Assembly: GCA_016801845.1 (NCBI GenBank) | Contig: CM028931.1 | Span: 22,016,302 to 22,080,301, forward strand | Reading direction: 5' to 3' | DNA: 64,000 nt | DNA from: Polydactylus sextarius | Lineage: Eukaryota; Chordata; Actinopteri; Polynemidae | Shown: positions 13,143 through 24,440 of the stretch, piece by piece | Layout of the letters: every line of letters begins with the position of its first letter | How positions within the stretch are numbered: position 1 is the stretch's first letter | Position numbers and translations under genes: made by a program | Notes under the pieces: model-generated | Seen by the model: the letters and a program-made list of their open reading frames with translations, nothing else | Databases searched by the model: none | Told to the model about the DNA's origin: nothing

Positions 13143-13234
13143 AACGTACCGTGAACCGCCGACAGCAGACAACTCCTCAGCAACAACACCAGCAGCAGAC
13201 CGCCCATTTCAAGTCCTGTGCGCTTTAAATCCAT
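4477..13234 (-). CDS. lrp5: LRP5, Wnt co-receptor (partial gene, first five coding segments)
   Basis: LRP5 is a single-pass cell-surface protein that with Frizzled binds Wnt and is blocked by DKK1 and sclerostin. The window encodes the first 233 residues: a signal peptide (Leu-rich core, cleavage expected near SAVHG), then most of the first YWTD beta-propeller. Diagnostic strings are SPLLLFANRRDVRLVDAEGV, LEDAAAVDF, SDVSEEAIKQT-like WTDVSEEAIKQT, LYWTDSETNRIEVANLDGTS and DIYWPNGLTID. The string FANRRDVRLVDAEG favours LRP5 over LRP6 (LRP6 has YANRRDLRLVDA). The positions equivalent to human D111, G171 and A214, sites of high-bone-mass mutations, keep the ancestral residue. Joined segments: 13150-13234, 5740-5940, 5437-5653, 4707-4775, 4477-4605; all phases agree (701 nt). 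Human exons 2 and 3 are each split in two here. The rest of the gene is off the left edge. Confidence 0.95.
4707..4775 (-). CDS. lrp5: lrp5 exon 3a
   Basis: Acceptor after a long poly(T) tract (ATCTAG|C) and donor AACAG|GTAAAT. It encodes YMYWTDWGEEPRIERAGMDG, the first half of human exon 3, including the Gly equivalent to human G171. It is separated from exon 3b by a 101-bp intron that human lacks. Confidence 0.93.
4799..5080. mobile_element. Fold-back MITE, partial copy A
   Basis: Carries the family words AACAATGAAAGTAAATGGGG, CCACTAATAAAGCTCAAAAT and the internal inverted pair AGATCAGCAGATTCATCAT / ATGATGAATCTGCTGATCT. It sits in the lrp5 intron between exons 2b and 3a. The right outer arm is missing. 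Confidence 0.75.
5082..5341. repeat. Three tandem units of about 84 bp
   Basis: Units start near 5082, 5166 and 5251, each with a variant of TTAGCATAACACTTGTCC, then GTACTAGACACG and CTAGCAATTAGC. It is intronic in lrp5 and shares the TTAGC/GCTAA word seen all over the window. Confidence 0.65.
5437..5653 (-). CDS. lrp5: lrp5 exon 2b
   Basis: Acceptor TTGTCGCAG|CC and donor AACG|GTAAGA. It encodes ...GTGQTVVVSGLDSPDGLACD and LYWTDSETNRIEVANLDGTS. The nearer AG at ACTAG|GA would create TGA with the upstream phase, which is why the CGCAG site was chosen. The 3' boundary matches the end of human exon 2. Confidence 0.9.
5740..5940 (-). CDS. lrp5: lrp5 exon 2a
   Basis: Acceptor ACTTCCAG|GCTCG and donor CAACT|GTAAGA. 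It encodes SPLLLFANRRDVRLVDAEGV to KQTHWNQSSN and includes an Asn-X-Ser sequon (NQS). An 86-bp intron separates it from exon 2b; in human the two are one exon. Confidence 0.93.
6116..6746. mobile_element. Fold-back MITE, full-length copy B
   Basis: Outer inverted arms of roughly 200 bp: the left arm starts GTTTGACCATCTTTTGTTTT and the right arm ends with the matching GTGAAAACAAAAGTGGGTCA. Both arms carry AGTAAATGGGGCAGCCAGCC and the AATAAAGCTCAAAATATC block. The centre holds two more inverted pairs built on CAGATCAGCAGATTCAT. It has no ORF of note. The structure fits a non-autonomous DNA transposon that can fold along its whole length. Other copies are at 4799, 24441, 33925, 34240 and 34598. 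Confidence 0.85.
7287..7323. repeat. Perfect 17-bp hairpin with 3-nt loop
   Basis: AGTAGCTGTGACAGCAG (7287-7303), CTG, then CTGCTGTCACAGCTACT (7307-7323). It is in lrp5 intron 1 beside a (GT)n run. The loop is too short and the stem does not continue, so it does not look like a microRNA precursor. Confidence 0.85.
9213..9564. repeat. CA/TG dinucleotide tracts
   Basis: A (CA)n run at 9214-9232 meets a (TG)n run at 9234-9268 head to head and forms a palindrome. Further (GT)n runs lie at 9372-9439 and 9525-9564. All are in lrp5 intron 1. Confidence 0.9.
9682..9727. repeat. (GAA)n microsatellite
   Basis: Roughly 15 uninterrupted AAG/GAA triplets in lrp5 intron 1. Confidence 0.95.
10085..10660. 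repeat. Degenerate CGTATCGTAAA array
   Basis: Words such as AATCGT, GTATCGTAA and GTGTCGTAA recur at irregular 15-25 bp spacing for about 570 bp. It is CpG-rich compared with its flanks and lies in lrp5 intron 1. Confidence 0.75.
11600..12140. repeat. AT/CA-rich dinucleotide block
   Basis: Pure (TA)n runs (11604-11630, 11744-11770, about 12098-12128) are linked by mixed TATAC/ACAC sequence. It lies in lrp5 intron 1. Confidence 0.9.
13150..13234 (-). CDS. lrp5: lrp5 exon 1 (signal peptide)
   Basis: Start ATG at 13234-13232, donor CACG|GTACGT. It encodes MDLKRTGLEMGGLLLVLLLR then SCLLSAVHG, a typical signal peptide, and joins exon 2a in phase to give HGSPLLLF. A second in-frame Met (MGGLLL) is an alternative start. 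An out-of-frame ATG at 13248 overlaps this start as a 7-codon uORF. Confidence 0.85.
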
Positions 13235-13248
13235 CGCTTCCACTCCAT

Positions 13249-13564
13249 TTTTATGTAGTTGCTTCTTCTATTTTTCAGCCTAATTCAAGTTATAACCAGG
13301 TCCACTTGTTCGCGAACAACATAAGGGCTCGTGCTCAAAGCTCCGTGGCTGCATGCGACGCTTGTGCTGGTGCTTGTGCGTGCGTGTGCGCGAGCTATTT
13401 CTTCTTCTTCTTCTTCTTCTTCTTCTTCTTCTTCTCCGTGTGTCCTTCGCTACCGACTCGACTCCACTTTTCTTTTTTTTTCTTTTTTTTTTTTTCTCTC
13501 TCGCTCTCTCCTTCAGTCAAGGAGCTCGCGCTACTTTATAGTTTGGACTCCGACGAGCTCGCGC

Positions 13565-13602
<38 letters not shown>

Positions 13603-13668
13603 GCAGGCGGACGTGGTGTGACGTCACCCCCAACACGAGGCACCGAGATTTTTCACTAATTAAAAGTT
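13249..13668. other. Probable lrp5 promoter and 5' UTR region
   Basis: Sequence just upstream of the lrp5 ATG on the minus strand. It holds a (CTT)n run (about 13399-13435), poly(T), and a (GA)n run (13569-13600) that reads (TC)n in the lrp5 sense. There is no clear TATA box. The promoter role is inferred from position only. Confidence 0.35.
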
Positions 13669-13689
13669 TTGAGTTTAAGTTCAATTAAA

Positions 13690-13734
<45 letters not shown>

Positions 13735-14264
13735 TATACACAAAATGTACAGGTATGTATACATGTAGAACACATGTACATACATACAGTACATAGTGTA
13801 GTGTGTATATACATCTATATAATATATAACATATATGTATGTGTGTATATGTATATTTTATATATGTATATATGCTTACGTACACATAAGTGTATATATA
13901 TATATACATACATTAATAATAATATTATATATATATAATATATATATATATATACATATATACTCACCCATATATACACTATATAAAATTACTAATGTAC
14001 ACATTTACATAATATAGAGTATATATATATATATTTTCAAATTCAAAAATGTATATTCACCATATACACACACTGTCTGTGTATATGTATATGCACATAT
14101 ATATACATACATATATATATAAATATGTTATATGTGTGTACATATGCATTATATATACACATATATAACATATATGTATACACATGTATATACATATAGA
14201 TATATTACATATACACGTTACACTATGTACTATATGTGTACATATATGTTGCATGTATACATAA

Positions 14265-14299
<35 letters not shown>

Positions 14300-14312
14300 C
14301 ACTATGATAATT
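13690..14312. repeat. AT/CA-rich tract
   Basis: (TA)n runs and TATACATA/CACA mixtures for about 620 bp, with no gene content. Confidence 0.9.
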
Positions 14313-14934
14313 ATTCTACTCATTCGTGACCATTAAAGAGTCTAGTTACATTCGACAGGAACATATTGATTCATTGATTAATAAATAAATCTATAACAAG
14401 TCGTGTTTATAAATTTGTTTACATCTTTTCATCACACACCTAAAGTCTCTAACACTCATTTGTAGCGACGATGTCATTGTCCACGACCAGATTGTAACTA
14501 TAGATTATAATTATATAATTATACACAACGATTAAACCTGCATAACATTCTTTACGTAGACCTGTCTGTTCCCGTTTAACACAAACAAACACATTTTAAA
14601 GGAGGGGTGACTAAAAGGGCAAACTTCAAAAACTGCCCCCGGGGGCAAGTTCGCCATGTGGTAATTAGTTTGTGGTAATTTAATCAATTGTAAGTTGTTT
14701 TTTTTTTTGTTGTTGTTGAATCAGGTATGTACCATAAAGCGCATTATTAAACCAAAAAACGGCCGACGCCCGGAGGCAACGCGTGAATTATCACATAATC
14801 TGGTTTTATTGATTTGAGGAATTTGGAAAAACACAAAACACGGGATGAGATCAAGACTTTGAGATTATAACACTTTTTTCACTTTTCATCAATGAGTTCA
14901 ATCAGATCAAGACTTTGAGATTATACAACCTGTT

Positions 14935-15475
14935 TCTACTTGAATTAATTACTACTTCCAATAAACAGTAGAAGAAGAAAAGAAATGAAATAGATTTTTG
15001 ATTTATCTTTTTATTTATGGTTCAAACTTAAAATAAGATACTACCTCCAATAAACAGTAGAAGAAGAAAAATACAAGATAGTAGGATACTACTTCCAATA
15101 AATAGTAGAAGAAGGAAAAAAACTGGCAGATACTACAATATTAGTTCCAATAAACAGTAGAAGAAGAAAAAATGCAAGATAGTAGGATACTACTTCCAAT
15201 AAACAGTAGAAGAAGAAAAGTGCAAGATAGTATGATACTACTTCCAATAAATAGTAGAAGAAGAAAAAAAAACTGGCAGATACTACGATATAAGTTCCAA
15301 TAAACAGTAGAAGAAGAAGAAATGGAAGATGCTAGAATACTACTTCCAATAAACAGTAAAAAAAAAGAATTTAAATACATTTTGATTGTTTTGATCTATC
15401 TATCTATGATTCAGACTTTCTGATTAATAGGATACTACCCCCAATAAACAGTAGAAGAAGAAAAGAAACACCTAT
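14935..15475 (+). repeat. About 50-bp satellite array (about nine units)
   Basis: Units carry ACTACTTCCAATAAACAGTA and then GAAGAAGAAAA, spaced about 48-52 bp with some longer gaps. Single units in the opposite orientation lie at about 15891-15937, 17785-17834 and 17953-18000. Plus-strand singles lie at about 18872, 19070, 19228 and 19341. Confidence 0.85.
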
Positions 15476-15720
15476 GTTGTGTAAATGCTGTTCTCAGACT
15501 TCAACAAACATCATATCCTAAAACTCCTCAGGAAACTCAGAGACCTGCACACCAGCGAGTCCATGTGATGTGAGGCTGGAGTCCAGGACCCTAAAACCAG
15601 ACTGGGACCCGTCAGACGTCAAAAACACAAGTCCACGGGGGAAGACGTCAGACACCAAACAACTACCGCTGAGATGATTCAGGAGGTTTCGGGAGGGAAA
15701 GGACACGCCTTGAAATTCTT
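15476..15720. other. Unique intergenic sequence
   Basis: No coding potential or repeat was recognised. It separates the satellite array from the GATA microsatellite. Confidence 0.4.
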
Positions 15721-16128
<408 letters not shown>

Positions 16129-16800
16129 TTTTCAGAACCTAATCAGAGGGATATGAGAGCTTAAACAGAACCAGTGAACATCTGGGTTGAGATATTGATC
16201 ACTTGATGCATAAAAAGTTAAAAAAGAGATAAAAAAAAAAAAGAAAAAACTTCCATCTCATCCCATCTCGTCTTCCAACAGTTCAAAGTCGACGACAGTA
16301 GGACAAATTGAAGGAGGCAGGTGAATGATGTTGATCTGTTGACTCCAAATGGGTGTTTTTACTTATATAAAAAAGAATTAAAAGAAGCTGATTTAATGGT
16401 GTGAAAAAAAAAACAAACAAACAAAAAAAGTGCTGCTACTAAAGCTTGGACGGAGATGGAATCAGAGATAAAATGTCCCAGATCTCTGTCTTCACCTCGA
16501 GTCGAGCCAACCCTGGCATTTGTTTCCTCCTCCTCTTTCTTTCTTTGTGGATGCCTCGGTTTTCTGCTCCAACTGGCCTCCGCTCTAAAGGCTCCGTAAA
16601 CTCGAAGCACATGTTCTCCTTTGGCGATCTGCGTACGTGTGAGAGCAGCGCGCAGATATTTCCACAACACAGAATACGAAGCACAGACCAGGTAGGGCTG
16701 CTGTGGCCAGAAAACAAACAAACAAACAAACAAACAAACAAACAAGGAACCAAAAAGATTCATGTTTTTCACTTAGGAGAAAAGAACGTGAATCATCAGT
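16129..16800. other. Intergenic, mostly unique sequence
   Basis: 16440-16710 is complex, GC-balanced sequence with no convincing ORF or splice-bounded exon. It is followed by an (AAAC)n run at about 16714-16745. A conserved non-coding element is possible but cannot be shown here. Confidence 0.35.
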
Positions 16801-16801
16801 A

Positions 16802-16802
<1 letters not shown>

Positions 16803-16841
<39 letters not shown>

Positions 16842-17039
16842 TCCAATTATGTTTATATACAACAATATATACATACTCCAAATATAATCACTAGGTTAGT
16901 TTGGTATATTTGTAGATATGTTATATAGCTATATATGATATAGATATGTTAAATTATAACTATACGTGTGTATGTGAATATAAATGTGTATATACATATA
17001 CTCACACACGTTTATATAAACAGAGTGTGTTTATGTATG

Positions 17040-17077
<38 letters not shown>

Positions 17078-17196
17078 TATTGTCTCCAATTATGTTTATA
17101 TACAACAATATATATACTGCAAATATGAAATATAATCTAAGTATCTATATCTATATAATCACTAGGTTTAGTTTGGTATATTTGCAGAATATGTTA

Positions 17197-17232
<36 letters not shown>

Positions 17233-17246
17233 TCACACACGATGTG

Positions 17247-17310
<64 letters not shown>
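16803..17310. repeat. (TA)n-rich tract
   Basis: Pure AT runs at about 16804-16839, 17040-17064, 17202-17230 and 17257-17308. Two duplicated blocks contain TCCAATTATGTTTATATACA (about 16842 and 17083). Confidence 0.9.
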
Positions 17311-17313
<3 letters not shown>

Positions 17314-17831
17314 GAATGACCGTGTCCATTCTAGTCAGGACATTTCTACGCTCTCAGCTTGGCTGTGTGAATTCGTAATCAAACGTCTTTGTTTCCTCCC
17401 TCCTCCCTCAGTCACCTGCAGCCCACGGCCGCCAGCGTCTCTTTGATCCGCCCGCCGCTCTGCCAATATCAGACCCATCTCAGCGTTGGTCTGCGCTCTC
17501 CGGCCTATAAAGACGGAGGCTCAGCAGTAATATATATGAGTGTAACAAATACCTTTCTCTTTTCTCTCCGGGTAACAAGGAACAGGTGAGGCTCACAGCT
17601 GCCAGCGCCGCTTTTTTCTTTCTTTCTTTCATTTTTTTTTTTTTATACGACTAAGTCATTTCACATGTGAGAGTCTTGATTGTAAGATCACAGCTTTACA
17701 GTCTTCTATAGATGTGTATGTATGTGCTAAATTGTATAAATTAACAGTTTTAACTATGCATCTTTATAGTATTAAATGTAATATGTTCTTCTTCTACTGT
17801 TTATTGGAGGTAGGATCCTAATAATCAGAAA

Positions 17832-17844
17832 GGGATGGATGGAT

Positions 17845-17930
<86 letters not shown>
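17832..17930. repeat. (GATA)n microsatellite
   Basis: A short GGAT start, then uninterrupted GATA, flanked on both sides by inverted copies of the roughly 50-bp satellite unit. Confidence 0.95.
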
Positions 17931-18000
17931 ATCAAAATATATTCCATTTACTTTCTTCTTCTACTGTTTATTGGATGTAGTGTCCTATTAATCAGAAAGT

Positions 18001-18778
18001 TTGAACCATAGTCGCTGGTCGACAATCGAACTTCAAACTTTTCAGCGTGTTTCTTTTGTCTCGTTTGTTGTTGTTGTTGTCATCAGCAGCTTGGTTGGAT
18101 TAGTTCGGTGATAAAATGGGGACAAAAGGAACAAATAAGCGTATCTGGGACTCGGCCAGCGTTTGAGTCGTCGTACTGGCAGAGCTACACGTTGTTTTCT
18201 GATCTAAATTTAGAAACAATAATCAATCAGCCTGAACCATCTGGACTCAACTCAAGACGGAGCGAAGCTACTAATGAGAACTTGGACGGAGCTTGTGGTT
18301 TTCTAGTTATAGGATCGTCTTTCTAAGCACCGGGTCAATGTGTCGTCTGTCAGCTGGTCTCAGATCAGTCCAGAGTTGAGTCCAGAGGTCAGACCGGACA
18401 TATTATCACCATGTATGTACACAGATCAACAGTTTTTACATACATGTAGCTGCTCTACAGGCTAATTTAACTCGATTTTAATTGTTTTTACTGCATCGCT
18501 AGTAGATTAGACGTATTTTTTCCACTAATTTGTCGAAATATTTGAATTTGCAGTTGTTTCTTTTGTTCTAAACGTCATTTTTGCAGCGTGTAGTAATACT
18601 CAACTGATGTTTTTTTGGCGCTATCGCATGTAATCAAACCAAAAATGTAGTTTTGGCTCGTGCTTCTTTTTTTTTTTTTTTTCTTGGGAGGCTTTCTTGA
18701 ACATTTAAAAAGTTCAAGTACAAGAAAATATAAAAGTACACTTTTAAAAAGTGGAGTTTTTAGAGTTTTGAAGCTCAG

Positions 18779-18779
<1 letters not shown>
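18001..18779. other. Intergenic, no feature recognised
   Basis: Unique sequence with poly(T) at about 18666-18681. No exon-like segment with a coding match was seen. Confidence 0.4.

Positions 18780-18857
<78 letters not shown>
18780..18857. repeat. (TATC)n microsatellite
   Basis: About 19 TATC units, followed directly by one unit of the roughly 50-bp satellite. Confidence 0.95.
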
Positions 18858-18858
<1 letters not shown>

Positions 18859-19384
18859 CCTATGTTTCAAACAAATGCTACCTCCAATAACCAGTAGAAG
18901 AAGAAAATAAACAGAAGATATCTATCTATCTATAGGCATCTGTTTCCTAACGTATAACATAACCTTAACAGTTTAAATTATCTATTTTTATGTCAGGAAA
19001 TATGTGTTTGAGATAAGTAAAATATACCAATTTTTTAATATCTGTGGTTCAAACTTTATGATTACTAGGATACTACTTAAAAAAAACAGTAGAAGAAGAA
19101 ACGGACAATGTTTAGATTATCTATCTATCTAGTTATAGATCTACCTCTCTACCTATCTATGTGTAGCTAGATATATCTATAGATATATCTATATCTTCTA
19201 TACTAGAAGAAAAAAGTAAGAAATTTGGATACTACTTCCAATAAACAGTAGAAGAAGAAAATAAATGGGAGACATTCATCTATATATCTATATATCTATA
19301 TATATGATATTATGTTGTCCAAACTTTCTGATTAATAGGATACTACTTCCAATAAACAGTAGAAGAAGAAAAGAAATGAAAGTG

Positions 19385-20429
19385 ACTAATGTAGTATTCA
19401 TCCTCAGAGCGGTCGTCAAGACGTTTCCATCAACACCACAGGTTCAAATCTCATCGTGAAACTAGAAGAAAAGTCAAAGAGTCACCAAAGTCAGTCGGAT
19501 TCATCCTCCGGGGACCACGAACATCATATTAATATCCGTACGAAACAGCGCGGACTAAAGTGGGACCAGACTTTCTTGTTTGTAAAAAATCCCCTGTAGC
19601 TATTACGTCTAGATGGGCCAAGACAAACAACAGACAAACACCAAAAAACACAATTAACATGAGCAAACCGCTTAGACTTTAAGCTGAACTCAAACGACCT
19701 GCAATCGTCGTTATTATCATTATTATTATTATTAAAGTTTATGTTGGGTCGGTTGAATTACCAGGTCAAACATCAAAGCCACGGGGGTCAACAACAACTA
19801 AAACAACTAAAGCAACTAGAAAAGTGTTTAATGTTCCTGTACAAAAGTCAATAAAAGAAGATCAAAACCTTCGAACTCCAAGAGCTGTTCACAATCAGTT
19901 AGAAAACAGACAACACAAATATGTTCTGATGTGTTTTCAACATCGACATCGTGTTCTCTGTTGAAATGTTGACACGGGTTCAACCTCGACGTGCCAGAAA
20001 CGTCCGACGTAGCGTAACTAGAAGCATCATCGGAGAGATTATTACGTTGCTGAATGTCATCTGTTCCACCAGTCAGGTCCTGGAGACAAAACCTCGTCCT
20101 GAATCAGGTCTTTTTGAAGCCAGAAAGTTGTGTTCTCACAGTTTTTTTTTTTCCTCATCTTAATGGTTCCCACGTTTTCCTCTTAAAACTTTTGTTTTCC
20201 CTGAACCTGAAAAGACGTCCCGCTGTGTGAAATAGCTTGTGTGTGGTTTCGCCGTCGGTGATCGGGCGCACGCACACAAACCTTTTCTGTACGCATCACA
20301 TGCGAGTAGTCTGGTCCAAAACGCAGCTGACGTGACTGTTAGCTTAGCTCCGCGTCCGCATCGTAAACGTCACCTGCGCTGCAATGAATCCTGGGATAGT
20401 TTGGACTGTGAAGGATCCAACTAACTAGC
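19385..20429. other. Intergenic, no gene recognised
   Basis: Mostly unique sequence with short ORFs that match nothing I recognise. A CpG-rich piece at 20240-20420 precedes the AGCTAA array. Confidence 0.4.
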
Positions 20430-22015
20430 CAAGTTGCTAGCTACTTTGACTAACCTGGCTACACTAGCTAATATAGCTCATTTAGATACCTTAGCTAGCT
20501 AACTTTGATACCGTACTTTGATAAGTAATGTAGATATTTAAGCTAATTTAGCTACTTCAACTATCGCAGCTACATTAGTTAACTTGTCTTGGCAATACTA
20601 GCTAACTTAGCTACTTCAGCTAACACAGCTACATTAGTTAATTTATCTTGGTAACAGCTGACTTGGCTAGCTTAGTTAATTTTGTGACATTTTAGCTAAC
20701 TTTGTTATCGCGGGTAAGTTAGTTATTTTATCTAACTTAGCTAATTTTTTAATGCTTTAGCTAACTCTGTTATCTCGGGTAAGTTAATTATTTCAGCTAA
20801 CTTAGATACTTTAGGTCATTCAGTTAGTTTAGCTAACTTAGCTACTTCAGCTAACTCGACTACATTAGTTAACTTATCTTGGTAACAGCTGACTTGGCTA
20901 ACTTAGCTAATTTTGTGACTCTTTAGCTAACTCTGTTATCTTTGGTAAGTTAGTTATTTTAGCTAACTTAAATACTTTGACTATCTCAGCTACGTCAGTT
21001 AAGTTACCTTGACAACACTAGCAAAATTAGCTAACCTTAGGATACATTTAGGTCATTCAGTTAGTTTACCTAACTTAGCTACTTCAACTAACTCAGCTTC
21101 ATTACTTATTTTATTTAGCCACATTAGCTAACTTAGCTTATTTTGTGCTGCTTTCGCTAACTTTATTAACTCCTGTAAGTTAGTTATTTTCGCTAACTTT
21201 TAGCTATTTCAGCTAGCTAACTTGCCTACTTTAGACACCAAAGCTAATTTTGATACCTTAGCTGTTAACTTTAAAACTCAGCTAACTTAGCTGCTTTAAC
21301 TAACTCAGCAACATTAGTTAACTAATATTTTGTAGCAGCATAGTCATCACCTGTGATGCATAAAGCTGACAAGTTACTAGCTACTTCAACTAACCTGACT
21401 TCACTAGCTGATTTAGATACCTAAGCTAAGTTTGATACATTAATTTGATAACTAATTTAGCTAATAAAGCTATCTTGGTTAGCAGCTGGATAAAAGAAGG
21501 CTAGTCAAAAAGCTACTAGCTACCTCGGCTAACATAGCTACATTAGCTAACTAAGCTAATTTAGATACCTTACCTAAAATTGATATGTTAGCTTAAACAG
21601 CTATACCAACTCAGCTGCATTATTAGACCTATTTCATTTAGCCATCTCAGCTTACTTAGCTAGTTTAGACACCTTAGCTAACCTTGATATCTTAGGTAAT
21701 TTAAGTAGCTTTGTTAGCGTAAACAGTTAAACCAGCTTGGCTACATTACCTAACTTACTTTTTCCAGTTTAGCTAAATTAGCTAATTTAAATACTTTACC
21801 TAACATTTATATCTTAGCTTTAACAGCTAAACCAACTCGGCTACAATACGTACCTTATTTTATTTAGCCACCTCAGCTAACTTAGCTAGTTTAGATACCT
21901 TAGCTAACTTAGCTTAAACAGTTAAACTGACTCTTACATAACTTAATTTATCCAGATTAGCTAATTTAGCTAATTTAGTGACACTTAAAGTATCATTTAG
22001 CTAACGTCCTCTAAC
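20430..22015. repeat. Degenerate AGCTAACTTAGCTAC array (1.6 kb)
   Basis: Words such as TTAGCTAACTT, AGCTACTTCAGCTAA and ACATTAGTTAA recur throughout at loose 15-30 bp spacing. The same word family forms 49505-51060 in a ppp6r3 intron. Confidence 0.85.
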
Positions 22016-23130
22016 GTGCTTTTATCATAAAGAAACATTAAATCCAATCTATTGAGGTTATATTGATGTAAATCTTAATGAATCGAGAGTAAAACACGGA
22101 CATTGATCAAAATGTGAGTGTGTAAATTACTTCTCAGACACACACACACACACACACACCTCGTTGTGTGTTTGTCGCCAACAAATGAACTCCCTCAGAT
22201 CTTCAGAGCGGGTCGATTCCCAGCAAACAGGACATGCAGAGTGAGCACGCTGCTTTCAGGAAGTAATCAGCCCCGTGCAGATGGCTCTTTTGTTTCTGTC
22301 TCGACCTCCTTGATTATTTGCGAGACGTGACTCATTTAAAGTGGCTAATAAAAACACCCCTGAAAACTCAGGGGGGCACAACACTTTCACAACAAATCAA
22401 AAACAATCCGCAGTCCAACTCGGTCGACGTGTGGAGCCGAATTTCTCCTTAAGTTACGTGAATTAACGAAGAGCTGAAACGTCAAGAATAAAGTCGACGT
22501 TTCAAGATTCGAGTCAAATTTAAACAATGAACATGTTGCTGTAACTAAGCGCACAAACCTCGTTCGTCTTCCTCAGATCGGTACCAGAACAGGTGGAGGT
22601 GGTTCAGGTTCTTCTAGAGACGTAGCTGTAGAAGGACATGCGTCATAATAATTAGTCAGGTATCAAACTGTAAACAAATGACGTAATTAATGTCAGACTC
22701 ACCAGGAGACTCCACGGTTTTCTGATCACTTCCTGTCCTGAGTTGTTGACTCGTGATTGGTGGATTCAAAGCCGAGACGACGAAGACGTGTTCACCGTAA
22801 AGTGACTCGAACGAATTACCAAAAAGGTTTACAAATCGCCTTTCAACACACGCTAAGGTACTAGCGTCAATAAGCTACTGTTGAACGAACTCAGCAGACA
22901 AAGTTTTGAAGTTTGTACTTTTAAGGTTCAAGATTTTCTGAGATTCTACGAACTTCCTGTGGATCCTGACGAACCAGCAACTATAAACTGTAAAAAAATA
23001 AAAGTTCACGGCTCAAGTCCTTCTTATATTTCCTTTGACAAAAAAGTCAAACCACACGTGAAGCATCGTTTCCCTGGAAACGCCAGTTTATCTATCTAAT
23101 TATAGATCTGTCTATCAAAGGTTCAGACTT
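22016..23130. other. Intergenic, mostly unique
   Basis: A (CA)n run at 22138-22159, then complex unique sequence at 22165-22380 including TGACTCA (an AP-1-type word). No coding exon was recognised. Confidence 0.35.
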
Positions 23131-23139
23131 TCTGATTAA

Positions 23140-23670
23140 TAGGATGATACTTCCAATAAACAGTAGAAGAAGAAGAAAAAATTAAAGATACAAGGATACT
23201 ACATACAATAAATAGTAGAAGAAGAAAAATGCAAGATACTGGGATACTACTTCCAATAAATAGTAGAAGAAGAAAAAAATGAAGATACGAGGATACTACT
23301 TCCAATATATATTAGAAGAAAAACTGCAAGATATGAGGATGCTACTTCCAATAAACAGTAGAAGAAGAAGAAAAAATTAAAGATACTAGGATACTACTTC
23401 CAATAAATAGTAGAAAAACATGGAAGATATGAGGATACTACTTCCAATAAACAGTAGAAGAAGAAAAAATGGTAAATACTAAGATATTATATCCAAAAAA
23501 TAGTAGAAGAAGAAAAAAAAAAAAAGGAAGATATTTGGATACTACTTCCAATAAACAGTAGAAGAAGAAAAAAACGGAAGATATTTTCACGATCTGTCTG
23601 TCTATGGGTTAAACTTTCTGACAGATAGCAGGATCCTACTTCTAATAAACAGTAGAAGAAGAAAAAAGGA
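23140..23670 (+). repeat. About 50-bp satellite array (about ten units)
   Basis: Same unit as 14935-15475 (TACTTCCAATAAACAGTAGA followed by AGAAGAAAA), repeated every 45-55 bp and flanked by TATC words. Confidence 0.85.
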
Positions 23671-23699
23671 AGACATTTGATCGTCTATCTATCTATATT

Positions 23700-24440
23700 C
23701 TGAAAGGTTGCGTGTTTGTGGAGGTCTGTGATCTACATCGGGGGTGGAGGAGGGGTCCGGGTGTTTACCGTCGCCGCGCCGCATGTTTAGTCTGAGTTCA
23801 GGCTTCTCCGTGTTTGGACTCCCCACGCAGCCGTGACTGACGTGTTGCTGCGTCGCGTCGTCTTTGTTGTGGAAAAGCGGAGAGATAGAGGGAGAGTTTC
23901 AACCCCCCCACACCTCCCACCCCTCCACCTCCTCGGATGACTAAGACGAAAAACACTCGACGCTCTGGAAAACACATCAACGTGGAGGTTGAAGTGTGTA
24001 GCGTGCACCGCTCTACAAATGGAAACTGTATTACTCAGGGATTTGAGCGTAATTCCAGGCGGTTACGAGTGTTTAGACAAAAGTTCAAATCTCCCGATGT
24101 GAACATCGGTTGTTTTGGAACCGTTCATCCCCTCCGAAGATACATTTCGACCAGAAACTCGAGCGCGCTTCGTTGTTTTTATTGTAATATTCGCCGCGGT
24201 TTTTAACCACGGTTACTGTTCCGTGTGACTAATCTACCGTGTTCTCACGTGTGGTCGTTCGCTGTCAAACGACCACACGACTTTTGTTTCGCTTAGATTC
24301 AGTTACTGTAACGAACTTGTCAAACGTTTTCACGTCTTTTGAAAACCATTTCACGTATTTTTGTGCTACTTTTTCGAACCGTCGAACCCCCCCTCAAAAG
24401 ATATTTTACGTTATTACGTCGAAGTAATATCGAGTTTTAC
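23700..24440. other. Intergenic with a perfect hairpin
   Basis: CpG-rich unique sequence. CGTGTGGTCGTT at 24248-24259 and AACGACCACACG at 24268-24279 form a 12-bp inverted repeat with an 8-nt loop. No coding match. Confidence 0.45.

Larger units (their letters stand above)
5941..13149. other. lrp5 intron 1 (7.2 kb)
   Basis: No coding exon was seen. Contents: a full-length fold-back MITE (6116-6746), a perfect 17-bp hairpin (7287-7323), many dispersed GCTAAC/TTAGC words (7.4-9.1 kb), CA/TG tracts (9213-9564), a GAA run, a CGTATCGTAAA array (10085-10660), and an AT/CA-rich block (11600-12140) followed by poly(T) runs. Confidence 0.7.

Noticed and set aside
17411..17586. Splice-bounded exon on the plus strand
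   Set aside because: Acceptor-like CTCCCTCAG and donor-like CAGGTGAGG are present, but the translation matches nothing recognised, no partner exon was found and the frame with the longest ORF ends at the donor.
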